From Urechis unicinctus (Eukaryota; Annelida; Polychaeta; Xenopneusta; Urechidae), in assembly GCA_034190875.2 (NCBI GenBank), contig CM067344.1:26167422-26231421 (forward strand): a stretch of DNA of 64,000 nt, written 5' to 3'. Numbering within the stretch: the first letter of the stretch is position 1; each line of letters begins with the position of its first letter. The notes beneath the pieces are model-generated. The model was not told the DNA's origin. It ran no database searches and saw nothing but the letters and a program-made list of their open reading frames with translations. Positions 26,008-38,300 of the stretch are shown piece after piece. A program made the translations under genes and the position numbers.

Positions 26008-29000
26008 ATGCATAAAGTGCTGTTGATTTCTGTGATTGTTACCGTGCTACTGTGTTTTGGAAAATGTGACGAAGATCTCTATGGAGTGCTTGGAGTTGGT
26101 CGACGAGCTTCTTCGTCTGAAATAAGACGAGCTTACAGAGCCGCTGCAAAGGAATGGTAAAACAAACTTACAGATAACAGTGCTTAGTGTGCTTTGGAAT
26201 CATCAGAATCGTGACTTGTTAATAAGTGATTATCTACCGGCATACACTGATGCAGCAGCTTTTTTGAAGTACTCTCACTATTGAAATGGCTTGTGTTAAG
26301 TGATGGTCTTTCTTCTAAACTAAAATAGATCAATCATTCAAGTTTTTCTCGACATGTATATTTGTAAGCAAGCCAGGAATGGTAAAGCACAGTCCTCATT
26401 GGAATCAGTGTAACTAATGGAGCATCAGAGTCGTGACTGGTTAATAAATGATTATAGAGCAGTTTACATAAGCGTTCATTGAGTGCTTACACTCCATATC
26501 AAAATTGCTTGTTTTGAGGAATCAATGCATTTAGTTTTTCTTGAAGTTATATATAAGTAAAAAGTCATTCTGTTCTGCAGGCATCCTGACAAAAATAAAG
26601 ATCCTGAGGCTGGGGACAAATTTACTAAGATCAACGAAGCATATGAGGCAAGTCCATTTGTTTTGTTTCCATATCAAACTCAAGATGCAGCAGATGACAT
26701 CAGACGTATCCAATGCTCATGTTTCTTATTATTTGTTCATCATAGACGTTGATGGATTCGGACAAGCGAGCAGAATATGATAAATATGGCCGGACATCAG
26801 CAAATCAGGGACAAAGCCCTGGTGGTGGTCAAGGATTCCGAGGCTTCCCTGGTGGCTTTGGTTCATTCCAATCCTTTTTCTCTGATGGCCCATTCCGAGG
26901 ATTTAACTTCAATTTTGGAGATGACGTCGAGTCAAATGTGGACAAATATAGAATCACATTAAGGTATGTAAACACTGGTCATCAAACATTTTGTCAGGTA
27001 CTGTGTGCTTTTTTTGATCATTTTGTAAAGGTGTTTACGTATATATTTTAGCTAGCATCTCTCCTCGAGGTCAAGTAAATAATTCTTTGTTGTCATATCA
27101 TTATGTTTTTGTATTAACAGGGAATACGAGAAAAAAATTCTACCTGGTAGTTCTGAAAAGCCTTACATTTTGTATGCTTACCGTGACTTTTGTCACCAAT
27201 GTGCCTACGTAGAGAAACATTGGGACAATATCGTCCATGATTTAGAATATATTGGTAGGTCTTCCTTCTGACACACTATTTACTGTAAAATTAGTCTTGA
27301 CGAAAAAACATTAAATATTTCTTTAACTTGCTTTATAAGCGTTATTTCCCTCTTGTAATGGTTGAAATTTCAACTGATAGGTGGCTGATGTTTTTTCTAG
27401 GTATGGGTGTTGGAGCTGTGAATGTACAACTTGATCGTCAGTTGACGGGGGCCTTGCGGGTTTCACATATACCTAGTATAATGGCTGTTATTAATGGCAA
27501 ACTAACATGGATGTCATTCAGTCGTTTTGATATGAAAAGTTTCAAGGGGTTTCTACGGTCCCTCTTTGACCCAAGCCTTGCAACAGAGGTAAATGTTTGT
27601 TCTTTATTCCCCATTCAAATAGTTCTTCCATATTTATAATTGCTGAAACATTGAACTTATGTCATAATGTTGTTATGTGATAACACTCCAGGTCACCAAC
27701 CAAAATATTGACTCCTTTTTAGGGGGTTGGAGGAACAATAAAGTTCAGGCGCTCTTCAGCTTCAATCGTGCAGAACCATCACTGAGATACCTTGTAGCTG
27801 CCTTAGCTTTCAAAAAGTCGTTTAATGTTGGCTATATCAATACAGAGAAGTGAGTCATATGCTGTGTCTGATATGTTCTTATTATTATAACTTTCACCTT
27901 TTTTTATCACATTTATCATGTGCACCTTCCATCTTTCAAACCAGTTCCTTCATTCTGGTTCAATATGTTGTGATATAAGAAGTGGAACTGAATAAGGAGA
28001 AGCAATATATATCTCTGTTGTTAATGAAGGGACAGTTCCTCTGAAGTCATCAATAGATTTGATATAGATACTGATGTTGAATCTCTCCTTATCTTCAAGG
28101 AGGATGAATCAAATCCTGAACACCAGTATATGGTAACCAAACCAAACCTTCCATGACGCATGAAATGCATCACATTTGTTCTATTCATGTTAATCATTCC
28201 TGATATTGATATTGTAGGTATCGCATGTGAAAAGTGTGTTTCAGTTCTCAATTGCCTGTGGGTTTTGACTTGCATTGGACTTGTGATTTCAGAGAGACAG
28301 TTTGACTAGCGACTTCATCACTAGCAGTTTGGAAAGTAATAAATACTTAACTCTCCCCAGATTGTCATCACAGGCCGTTTTTGAAAGTCTGTGCCCACCC
28401 AACACACCCAGAAACAATAGACAGTAAGTCAGTTATAATACAACCAATTAACATGGTGTACATAAGGAGATTCCGTCAAACCAAGCGAGTCTGTTTGCGT
28501 TTAAGCAGACGCTTAGTAAGTTGATATGTTTGTGATTTTCAGCATCTGTATCATCCTTTTGAGTAGAAGAAAGCCTGAAGATTTACCCGTTTTAGACAAT
28601 TTCCGTCAGTATGCTAGAAGACATACCCACCAGCGGCTTAAGTTTGCCTATGTCTACGAGGAAACTCAACAGGTGTTTGTGTCAGATTTGACCAGAGGAA
28701 CTGGTGCATACAATGACACTCAGGATTCCCTCAAGGTGACCTTTCATTCATTTTAAATTGTTTCAATGTCATATGTATCAGTTTTGTATTCTTGATTAGA
28801 AGATAGCCTTTTCATGGTTTTCATCGTGGGTGTCTTCAGGTGGCCATCGTGTGGCGTAAAGAACCTAGGAGGCTCCAGTTTGACTTTGTCACCGACGGCT
28901 GGTCGAGTTCTCCCAAACCTAGAATTAAGAGCAAGTTAGCCACAGATATCGACCATCTGTTGCAAGGATCTGGCGGTCTTTCTTTAGTCATGGATATGCA

Positions 29001-30436
29001 AGATGACATTGATGATGAGTTCAAACCTGTAAGGCTTTATTCTCCTGTGTATAGCTATTGTTGGTCATCCGTATTTGGACTTGGTGTGTTGCTTATGGAT
29101 GGCTGTTTGATGGTTGGCAGAGTCTTCCTGAGAGAATAGTTGCCCGTCTCAAGTCCTGGAAAAACCTGCTACAGGAGAAGATTCTTAGGTAGGTGTTGTA
29201 TACATACATATAAAAACAACTTGGGATATTGATTTTGATCGGCAATGAATTGAATGAATTTTTACATTTTAGATCAGGAATTGTGAATATGTTTTTATGC
29301 ATAATTTTCCGCCATTTAGAACTCTGTGTTATTTCTTACAGGGCCTGGTATCATACTGATGAAGTCACTGTTATCATGATAGCGATGACCTTGACTTTTA
29401 TGGTTGTAATTGCACTTTTCATGCGTACCTCAATTCCCGAGAGTGAAACCAGATCATATTCAACGCCTATCAATTCAGAAGCGAGACGCAGAGAGACTAT
29501 AAATAAAACATCACCATCGTCTAATGGCTCAGATTCAGAGTAACTTACTTTTTATATTAACAGAGCTTGATGTTGTATTTAGGCCTGTCAACCCAGTAAA
29601 TTGTTGCTATCAAGAAGGTTTATATGGACTGTTTGCACTTCAGACCTACAGTTTATCTGCACCCACTTTGCCAAGATAGTTTTGGTCGCCTGGTGACTGA
29701 CTTACAGCCCGGTATGCGCACGGTACTCATCCTTGTGGATGTGGATTCTCGCGACAGACTGTTGAAGGATTTTGTCACTGTGATGTACCGCTATTCCAGG
29801 TACTTATTATTCACAAGATGTTTTGTTTCGATTAAAACCCCCACTACCATTGGCAGTCACTGGCTTTCATCATCACTAGCATTTAAGTTCACTCATGATT
29901 GTCACTTTAACCGTCACCATCATTTGCTGAAGAATATTTCAATGTACAAGTTGAAGAAAGTTAGCATTACTGATTGAATGATTGAATGCCTGATTGAGGG
30001 CTGATGGTTATCACTTGCAAGTCATGATGGATACAGTTACCTTTCCACTTATGTTTCAGGGCACATGCTTTTTATTTCTCCTTTTTACAACTGGAGCAAC
30101 ACTTGAACTGGTATCGTACTCTCCTGGAAACAACATTGGATTTCCGACGTGACTTGAAAAGTATCAACAAAAGAAACTGTATAGGAACTGTGATTGCCAT
30201 CAACGGCTTCCGCAAATATTACCATATGTATCACGCCCAGCGAGACAGGAGATCAATGGAGGGCGATTTCATTGGGTTTGGAGATAACTTCTGACAGTGA
30301 AGTTGATGAATCAGGGGCAGAAAAGCTATTCCATGCAGATCTTTTAAAGTCGCTGGGGCAGTGGATGGAGAAATTATGTGAGGGAACAGAGAAGAGATTT
30401 CGCGTAGATTACTGGCCCACTATGGAGGCTTTATGA
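26008..30436 (+). CDS. DNAJC16: DnaJ homolog subfamily C member 16 (ERdj8-like)
   Basis: ER-resident J-domain protein with thioredoxin-like modules and one membrane helix, implicated in autophagosome size control in mammals. Fourteen exons: 26008-26156, 26581-26647, 26746-26963, 27121-27254, 27401-27588, 27692-27849, 28036-28132, 28293-28423, 28543-28735, 28840-29028, 29121-29188, 29342-29539, 29644-29799, 30060-30436. MHKVLLISVIVTVLLCFGKC is a signal peptide; an earlier in-frame ATG at 25972 would bury it, so 26008 is preferred. The J domain (DLYGVLGVGRRASSSEIRRA) has HPD at the start of exon 2, followed by a Gly/Phe-rich run. The first thioredoxin-like domain keeps a CxxC (FCHQCAYVE). A membrane helix VTVIMIAMTLTFMVVIALFM lies in exon 12. 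The last exon has one extra base near 30290: the first frame stops at 30294, while the conserved tail SDSEVDESGAEKLF to LGQWMEKLCEGTEKRF continues in the next frame. Intron 26648-26745 has a GC donor. Confidence 0.93.
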
Positions 30437-32369
30437 GAAAAGGTGAAGGTCAATACATCATTGGTTTTTGCTTTATGTGCTTTAATGGTTACAACTCCTG
30501 TGTAGAAATGAAGCACATTTGAAAGTGAGTGGTGTGTTTGTTGTGGGAGTGTAGGTGTAGTGATAAGATGCCAACCAATTTCCTCAAGTTATCACTGATA
30601 TGAGGTGTCCAGGCCATTTATCAAGATAGAAATGCCAAATGAATGCTTATGAGGTTCATCGATTGTAGTATGTACTTTTGAAGCCCGTTTACTGGGATTG
30701 TGTGCATTGGTTTTTGTGTGTTGTGACCTCATTAGTGTGGAGGATGGTATAACCTCTATTAGATTTGAGAGCAATTCTTGCCTTTACCACAGCACCTGTC
30801 ATTTTTCAATACCAAGTTTGTAACCTCACCAGTGATTGACTCGTCATCCTCATCTGCTAGGTTCAACCATCTCACCTGCATGAGTAAACCAAGCTCACCT
30901 GTGTGACTTAATCAACCTCACCTATCATTTCATCTGTTAAGATTCATATTATACAATGGTTACATCTATGTAAAGAGTCTTGCATAATCTTAATGTAATG
31001 TAGTATATATCCTGTCAAGCAGTGGGTACCAAACCTATGTCCATTCTAGCTTGAAATATTCTAACTGAAATATATCAGTAAAGGTTGCTTTAAAAATATA
31101 CCAGTCCAAATTGCTTACTAGTTTTCTGACATTAACATGTTGGGGGGTGGTGCAGGAACAAGTCCTACTATTATCATTCCTCGCACCTTAACGGTCAGAA
31201 TGCTAGCATACTATTTTAATCCGTGTTCATGGTTCAGATTCTGGAGTGCATATTGCGATCCACAGTGTATGTGTATTTATTCAGCTTGTGAAAAATGACC
31301 TTACAGCAATTGGCTGCCATCAAGTCATTTATTTGCTTAATACATTTATATGTATACATATATATATTATGTTCCTGTTTTGTCTTGTATTTCTTTATCT
31401 GGGTCATTTTATTGTCTCTGATCATGGTTCGTTGATGACTTTGCATCATTATTCTCATTGCGCGACCCCGAGGTCAATTGTCTCTTTATAATTGATCCGA
31501 GAGATAACCTGATGTCTCTGTACTTGTTTCTTGAGTGTTCCTTAACTTTCAATTGTATATAATGTCTACATTATGACTCTCTTTCCACCTCACCTTGGGT
31601 TGGTATGGTGGTGTTTTCTTTCTCTTGCATGTTCAATTAAATCTTGATGTCTTAGTGTTGATGTCCTGTTTACGTCAGTTATTATTTATTAATTTTCAGC
31701 TTTCACAATTTACGTTGTGCCCAGAATAAATTTGTACACATGTACCTCTCTCTTCTTTGTCATTTGATGATATATTTGCAGATTTCACTTTCTATCCTTT
31801 GACTGAGACATCTAATTCGCACAAGTTCTCAGGATATTTCACAAGACAATGCACAAATGCAAGACAATAAAGGTCAAGTTTTTTTATATATTTATTTTGA
31901 TCATCGGGGTAAGAAACAATCAAATAAATTCAAACTTTCATTTCATCATATCAATATACACTTCTTGAACGATGTTCTGTCCAGTTTCCGATTGAAATGG
32001 TCCCACAACAAAACACAATGGCCTCTTACACATTCTATGACAAGTATTTGTACATAAAATGAACCGCATCCTCATGGTATCCTTACATTCATAAAACATT
32101 TATCTAAATTGATTAAATTTATCTGTACTTGACAAACATATCTTGAGCATCACAGATATTTGAATGAACATAAAGAGGACTTGAATGATTTCACAGCCAG
32201 CTGATACTGCTGTTGTTTCAAACTACACAGGGATGGATACTAATACAAGCACACAAATTACAGCTTAAGCTGACAAAAAGAATAGTAAAATATTCACAGG
32301 TAATGTTAAACTCAAAGCTGTAACACGTTCCTCTATATGAAGCACTCTAATAGTTCATTATTGCTGTTA
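30437..32369. terminator. Convergent DNAJC16 / AHCTF1 3' region
   Basis: Non-coding 1.9 kb between two facing stop codons. AATAAA at 31725-31730 (plus) probably ends DNAJC16, and TTTATT at 31891-31896 (AATAAA on minus) probably ends AHCTF1, about 165 bp apart. No gene, RNA or repeat was recognised within it. Confidence 0.5.
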
Positions 32370-35300
32370 TCACCATTTGAGGGTCTTGCGTCGGCGTGGT
32401 CTGGTTACAGGCTTGCTGGCTGCAGGCAATGGTAGAGCACCTTTTGTGCCGTAACGAGACAGGGGGCTAACGTTACCCACTTCCTCTTCTGGAACAGGTG
32501 CCAGTAAGTTGAGGCTGTCCGCAGGTGACCTTGTTGACCTGGAGGCAAACAGCCAATATTACAAAGAAACCATCAATATACTCACTAGCATAAAGTATAA
32601 CATCTAGTGAACCTGGCAAAAGTATCAGGGCTCGACAAGTTCAGAAAATATCACGAGTCCAGTCTGGCCAGTAAGCAGCCTGAATCACTGGCCCAAATGT
32701 AGAATACACTGGCCTGAATAAACATGATGAATGTTGATGAATTTTGTGACACATGCAACATAATCTATTGACATGAGAACTTTTTTTCAACAATGCCTAA
32801 AAATAAGATGCAAATGACTTGACAGTGGACATCGGAATAAGCCATCGTCATAGTCGACATGTTAAGAAGTAGAAGACGAGGTGGCCAAGCAAGGAGTGAC
32901 GATGTTCACTAGGCTAGAACGAGTTATTTCTCATTGCAAAAAGCTGTTGGTTTTATTCTTTACGGATCAAATAACAACTTCTCAGTCTCTTACACCCAGC
33001 AAACAGTGTTGCAAGACTGGGTGAAATAAATTTTTATCAACAAATGTTTAATCCTTTGGCAGCAATTACGAGCAGCTGGCTGGTTAGTACTGAAAGCAAA
33101 TAGCGCTAACAATGCATGAATGGCGAGATCCAGCACTCTTTTTTCGGGCGCTGACCCACGATTGGCTGTACCTTACAAATTTTATTCATTATTCATGAAT
33201 CTTGACACAGACACCTGGCTTCGGCTTGCTGTGGCCAATGTCAAATTGGCAGGAAGCTTAAAAAATTGCATGTACTGAAATGTTGCACTAGCCCGCTCAA
33301 GAGTGCTGATAAGGAAATCCACTGGCACAAATGGTTGGGTTACTGGCCTGGGGCCAGCGGGCTATTTAACTTGTCAATCCCTGAGTAATTTATCACAATT
33401 TATCAAGTAAACTTGTAATCAGTGCTACTAAAACTTCTACCAGAGAGGATGATTCTATCAAAGTTGGTACAACATAAACTCACCTAGTGTTGTGAATTTT
33501 CTTGAGCTTGGCACTGCGAGTGTTTCTGGCAGGTGAGCTGGCTGGGTCAGCATCAGGAGTGGCTGTAACTTTCTTGCCAAGGGACCTGCGTCGTGGGGTA
33601 CTTGGGGAACTGGACACTCCCTCGGTAGACTGTATTCTTGTTGCCGTGGATTCCAGAGACTGTCTACGCAGGTCACTAGGAGTCAGGGTCGGTGTGTCAA
33701 GGGACACACGACGACCCCGCTCGCGTGTCAGGGGCGGGGAAAACACGAACGACTTGACTTTGGTTTCCACCATACCCTCTGAAAACGTGCGCAAAAATGC
33801 AAAATTATTGATGATGTCCAAAACAACTTTATACAACATCCAGAGTTAAGTTGTACTTACAAATATCAATGTTGGATAGACTTACCCATCTCATGGTCAT
33901 CATCAACCATCATGGGTTCAGAGAAGACAAAATCAGCTGATGATCCTATAAACAATCACAACCATTATATCCATCAATTTCAAAAGTAAAGAACTCGATC
34001 AATTGCTTGTTAATGTGTAGTGATTTTGACAGACAATAACACCATGCTCTCAGCCACAAAAATATCGATAAATATATTCAAGGTCGTTATTATTGGATGA
34101 ACAAGAATACAACTTCAGGTATCTTACGGAATTCTTCTTCAGCCATGGCTGACTCTGTGTCGGATGTCTGATGAGCCTCAGGAGAAGTGTCTCGGGACTT
34201 AGTTTTCTCTGGTATGACATCAGTCACAGGGTCTGACACCTGCTGTGCAGCGAGTAGAGCTTGTTCCACATCCTCTTTACTCATGGTTACCTTGCCGCGT
34301 GTACTCGTGCGCCGGCGGGAACCACCTCGAGTTTTGGACACAACAGCCATTTTCAACGGAGTAGCAGCTTTCTCTTCGGTGTCTGTGGTTGCCGAGTTAG
34401 ATTCAGCTTCTGCCACTTCCTTCTCTGGCGAGGCTTTAGCGGGAGTGGTCAGTTTCCTAGTGCAAGTAGATCTCTTCATACTTCTGACGTTTTCGGTTTT
34501 CTCTATTGGCTTGGTTGATTTTGTTGAGCGTGGGGACATGCGAATGGCCACTTCATCTGTTTGCTTGGGAGACAGTTTGGATGGCGTGAGCAGTTTCGTA
34601 GTCTCAATAGACCTCCTCGTTCTCCTACCTGCTGTCTCATTTATTGCAACAGGTGGGGGTTTTCTCCTAGATGGGGATGAATGCAGGGTAGCTGCCTCGC
34701 TCACTTCGTGGGGCGTTGAAAGTTTGGCTGGAGTAAGGAGCTTTCTTGCTGCTATGGTGGGAGTCTTCCTGGCAGGAGATGATGGCACCTTAGCTGGAGT
34801 AGTGTGAGGTGTTTTCGACGACCGTGTGGAACGTCTAGGTGAGTCAATCTGAACTCCCACACAGTCATTACAATAAATTCAAGCCATGTAGGAGAACAGC
34901 TACAGTTGTTGGAGAAGTAAAATTTTATACAAAGGCAATCAAATATGATAAGATCGGATATTTCAATCAGGTATTATTCCCTCTATGATACCAGATATGA
35001 TATACATGATTTTACCCACAATGCTAGACGAGTTCAGACTCACCGTTGTCGCATCACTAGTCTCAGAGATCATCCTGATACGAGATGAGCGTCGACTGGG
35101 TGTTGTTTGCGTGCAGAAGCTGGCTTACGTCTGGGTGTACCTGGTGCTGCTGGCGTGTCAGGCTCTACAGGCTGGGCTCTATCAGCGACATGCTTGGGAA
35201 CGTCGGCCTCTCTTGCTGGCCTCACGGCTGCTGCGATGACGGCCAGTTCTCCCGCCACAGAAGGTGACGTATCGATGGGCTGTCCCACTGCTGCTGGAGC

Positions 35301-38300
35301 CACAGATACTGTGGCAACTTGCTGAGCCTCGGGATCAATTGCATCTGAGACTGGTTCAACAGTGGTTGGCTGGATCGTTGGCTCAGCTGCCGCATCAGAT
35401 ATCCCCTCCATCACTTCATCACATACAGAATCAACTGTCTCCATTTCATTCCTACTTGCTTCATGACTACTTTCTTCATTCAATTCTATAGCAGTTGTTA
35501 ATAAAGTAATCCTAGAGTCTCCTGTTTGACGGACAAAGTTGCTGGGATACCCAGCCAAGACATCTGATTGCTCGGGCAAGTCAGCTAGTTGACCATCCAG
35601 GTCATCTGACTGATCATCAGATTCACTGTGTTTATCTAATAAGTCACTAGAATGACTAGTTAAGTCACTGAGCTTCAGAATGACTTGTGGTTTACTCTCA
35701 CACATAAAGTCACTGGTTGTATCCTCTGGGGCATCGGACACAACACTACCTGCATCGATCTCGTTTTCTGTCGCATCTGACAAGACTTGGACATCAGGAG
35801 ATGCTGTGCTCTCCACAGCATCTACATCAGCAACAGACTCTTGGATTCCACCAAGGTCAGTACTTCCCCCTTTAATTTCAACGTCGACACTTTTTACAGG
35901 CTCAGAGACACCATCAAGGTGAGACTCCGTAACAGGAGACGCAGAGTCATGGGGAGGTGAATCATTCGAGACTTGAGCCATGGGTTGCAGTGAGGCATCT
36001 GTATCAGGCTCTAGGGCTTCACCAGGCCGAGGCTCGGAGGCATCAGTAGTGTGTGTGACAACTGACACAGAATGAATAGGAATCTCACCCTGATTGGTGT
36101 GGGCAGCCTCCTCATCACTAGAGGATTCCATCACCAGAGTACCACCAGTCTCATCTGAAACACATAGTGAAATCAAGTCAATTAATCAACAAACCCATAG
36201 TTAAACATTTCGATGACTAGATATGCTATGGTAAATGGAGAAAGCTATGCTTGCTGGGGCCAATTATAAAGTTGTACTATGAATCGCATTGTAGACTTAC
36301 CCATTTTATCATCTTCTTCAGCGGCCTCTATGCTCTCAGCTTGGTCCACTTCAGTGGCCTCTACGCTCTCAACTTGGACCACTTCAGCAGCCTCTACGCT
36401 TTCAGCTTGGACCACCTCAGCGGCCTCTACGCTTTCAGCTTGGATCACTTCAGCGGCCTCTATGCCTTTCAGCTTGGACCACTTCAGCAGCCTCTTCACT
36501 CTCAGCTTGGACCACTTCAGCGGCCTCTACGCTCTCAGCTTCGACCACTTCAGCAGCCTCTTCACTCTCAGCTTGGACCACTTCAGCAGCCTCTGCGCTC
36601 TCAGCTTGGACCACTTCAGAAGTAATCTTATCAGGCTGGTCATGCTGACCTATGACCTCACTGTCAACTTCCATCACCTCATCACCATCCTCATAGACCA
36701 CATCTTCCTCCATCTCCTCTGTTTCCTCAGGTTGATCCACCAGGTTGGATCTCAACTCCATCTCCTCCTCCGTTGAATCATCCTCAATCTCCTCTACATC
36801 ATGACATGATATGACCGAGCTACCGTTGCTATCAGAGTCTGTCTCTGGGTAGTTGATAGTAGCTCCAGCAAACAGGCCTTGACTGGCAGATGCAAGCTGA
36901 GGCTCTTTTGCTACCTGTGATGACGATGACTTCTGAGGGTCCTCCCATGTTGCTGGCCTTGATAAACTGGAATGAGGTCCAGTGGTAATATCTGATCCTT
37001 GACCACCTTCACTCTTCCTGATAATATATCACACATAATACAAACATAAAATGCACTGAGGGCTGCCTTAATTTCCCAAGAAGTCATTCACCAGTAGTAG
37101 AGGATACCATACAAAGACGATTCAGTAGAAAGCGAGGTCTAGGAGAACGGACTCACCGTTGTTGGGCTATTCTGCTGGATGCCCTCCTTACGCTATCAAG
37201 CAGGGAGGATTTTCTTGCTGTTGTCGTATTCACACTGGCCACCTGCACTTCATCCTCATCACTATCCTCGTTCTCAACAGGCTCCACAAAGCGTAGCTGC
37301 TTAGGCGTGCCGAACGTGAACGAAGACTGATCCGCCTCCGTGTCGTCAATGTGGGGTAGGGGGATCTGAGAGAGTCTTGAGGGTACCGGAGGGGTGGGCC
37401 ACGCTATACCTGATAAACAACACACTAGCTGCAGGAATGGAGATCATGATTCATCACAGGTCTAGGGCAGCAATGGGCAGGCAATTCAGGGTTAGATATC
37501 ACCAGGAAACAAGTGAAATTATGTTCAGCGCTCTGATTATTGACCAAGCAACTTCTTTATTCATAAGGAGACAGTGTTGCTCTTTTGAACCAAGTGTGCT
37601 CAAACAAGGTAGTACTCGATCGACTGTTGGTCTGTCGTCCTAAGACAGAGTAACAAAACTTACTGTAAGATGAGAAATCTCTGAAGCTGGTTCTCACTAA
37701 AGGTGGACTGGGGGGGCGCAGAGGTGTCTCAACATTGGCCACCTTGTCTTCTACGGCCGGCGGACTAGGTGATTCATCTCCAAAACGAATAGACTTGGGT
37801 GTGCTATTTCCTCTGTGCAAGGCCTGTGGGGTGCTAGACTCTTTAAGAATTGATCGTGGAGTACACGGTCTAGTAGTCAAGGACTTGCTTGAATCTTTAC
37901 GGTTGAACTCTGGTGTGCTCGTTTCCTTAAGGATAGACTTGGGAGTGCTCATGTCTTTCCTGAGTAGCACTGGTGTGCCAGGTTCTTTGAGAATAGATCG
38001 AGGCGTGCCGACATCCTTGTGGCGGGGTTTTGGGGTGGAGAGTAGACCTTCTGATGCCAGAGGGTCCTCAAGGTCAAACAGGGACTTTGAGGGAGCTTGC
38101 TTGGGACGTTGGCGATGTATCACAGGAGGAGTCCGCAACATACACAGTGCTTCCGCAGAAAACAGATGTGATTTCCTACAAAACATATCTTTTAAAGAAT
38201 AAGCTGATAAAAACAACCTGATTTTACAATTGTTTGACAACATACACAGGGCTTACACAGAAAACAGGTGCGATTTCCAAAAAACAAAAAATTGCAGAAT

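Noticed and set aside
34187-34807. 206-codon plus-strand open frame
   Set aside because: Antisense shadow of the Ser/Thr/Lys-rich AHCTF1 exon 34128-34848, which has matching splice sites and phase.
37735-38202. 155-codon plus-strand open frame
   Set aside because: Antisense to the TPKSILK repeat exon of AHCTF1.
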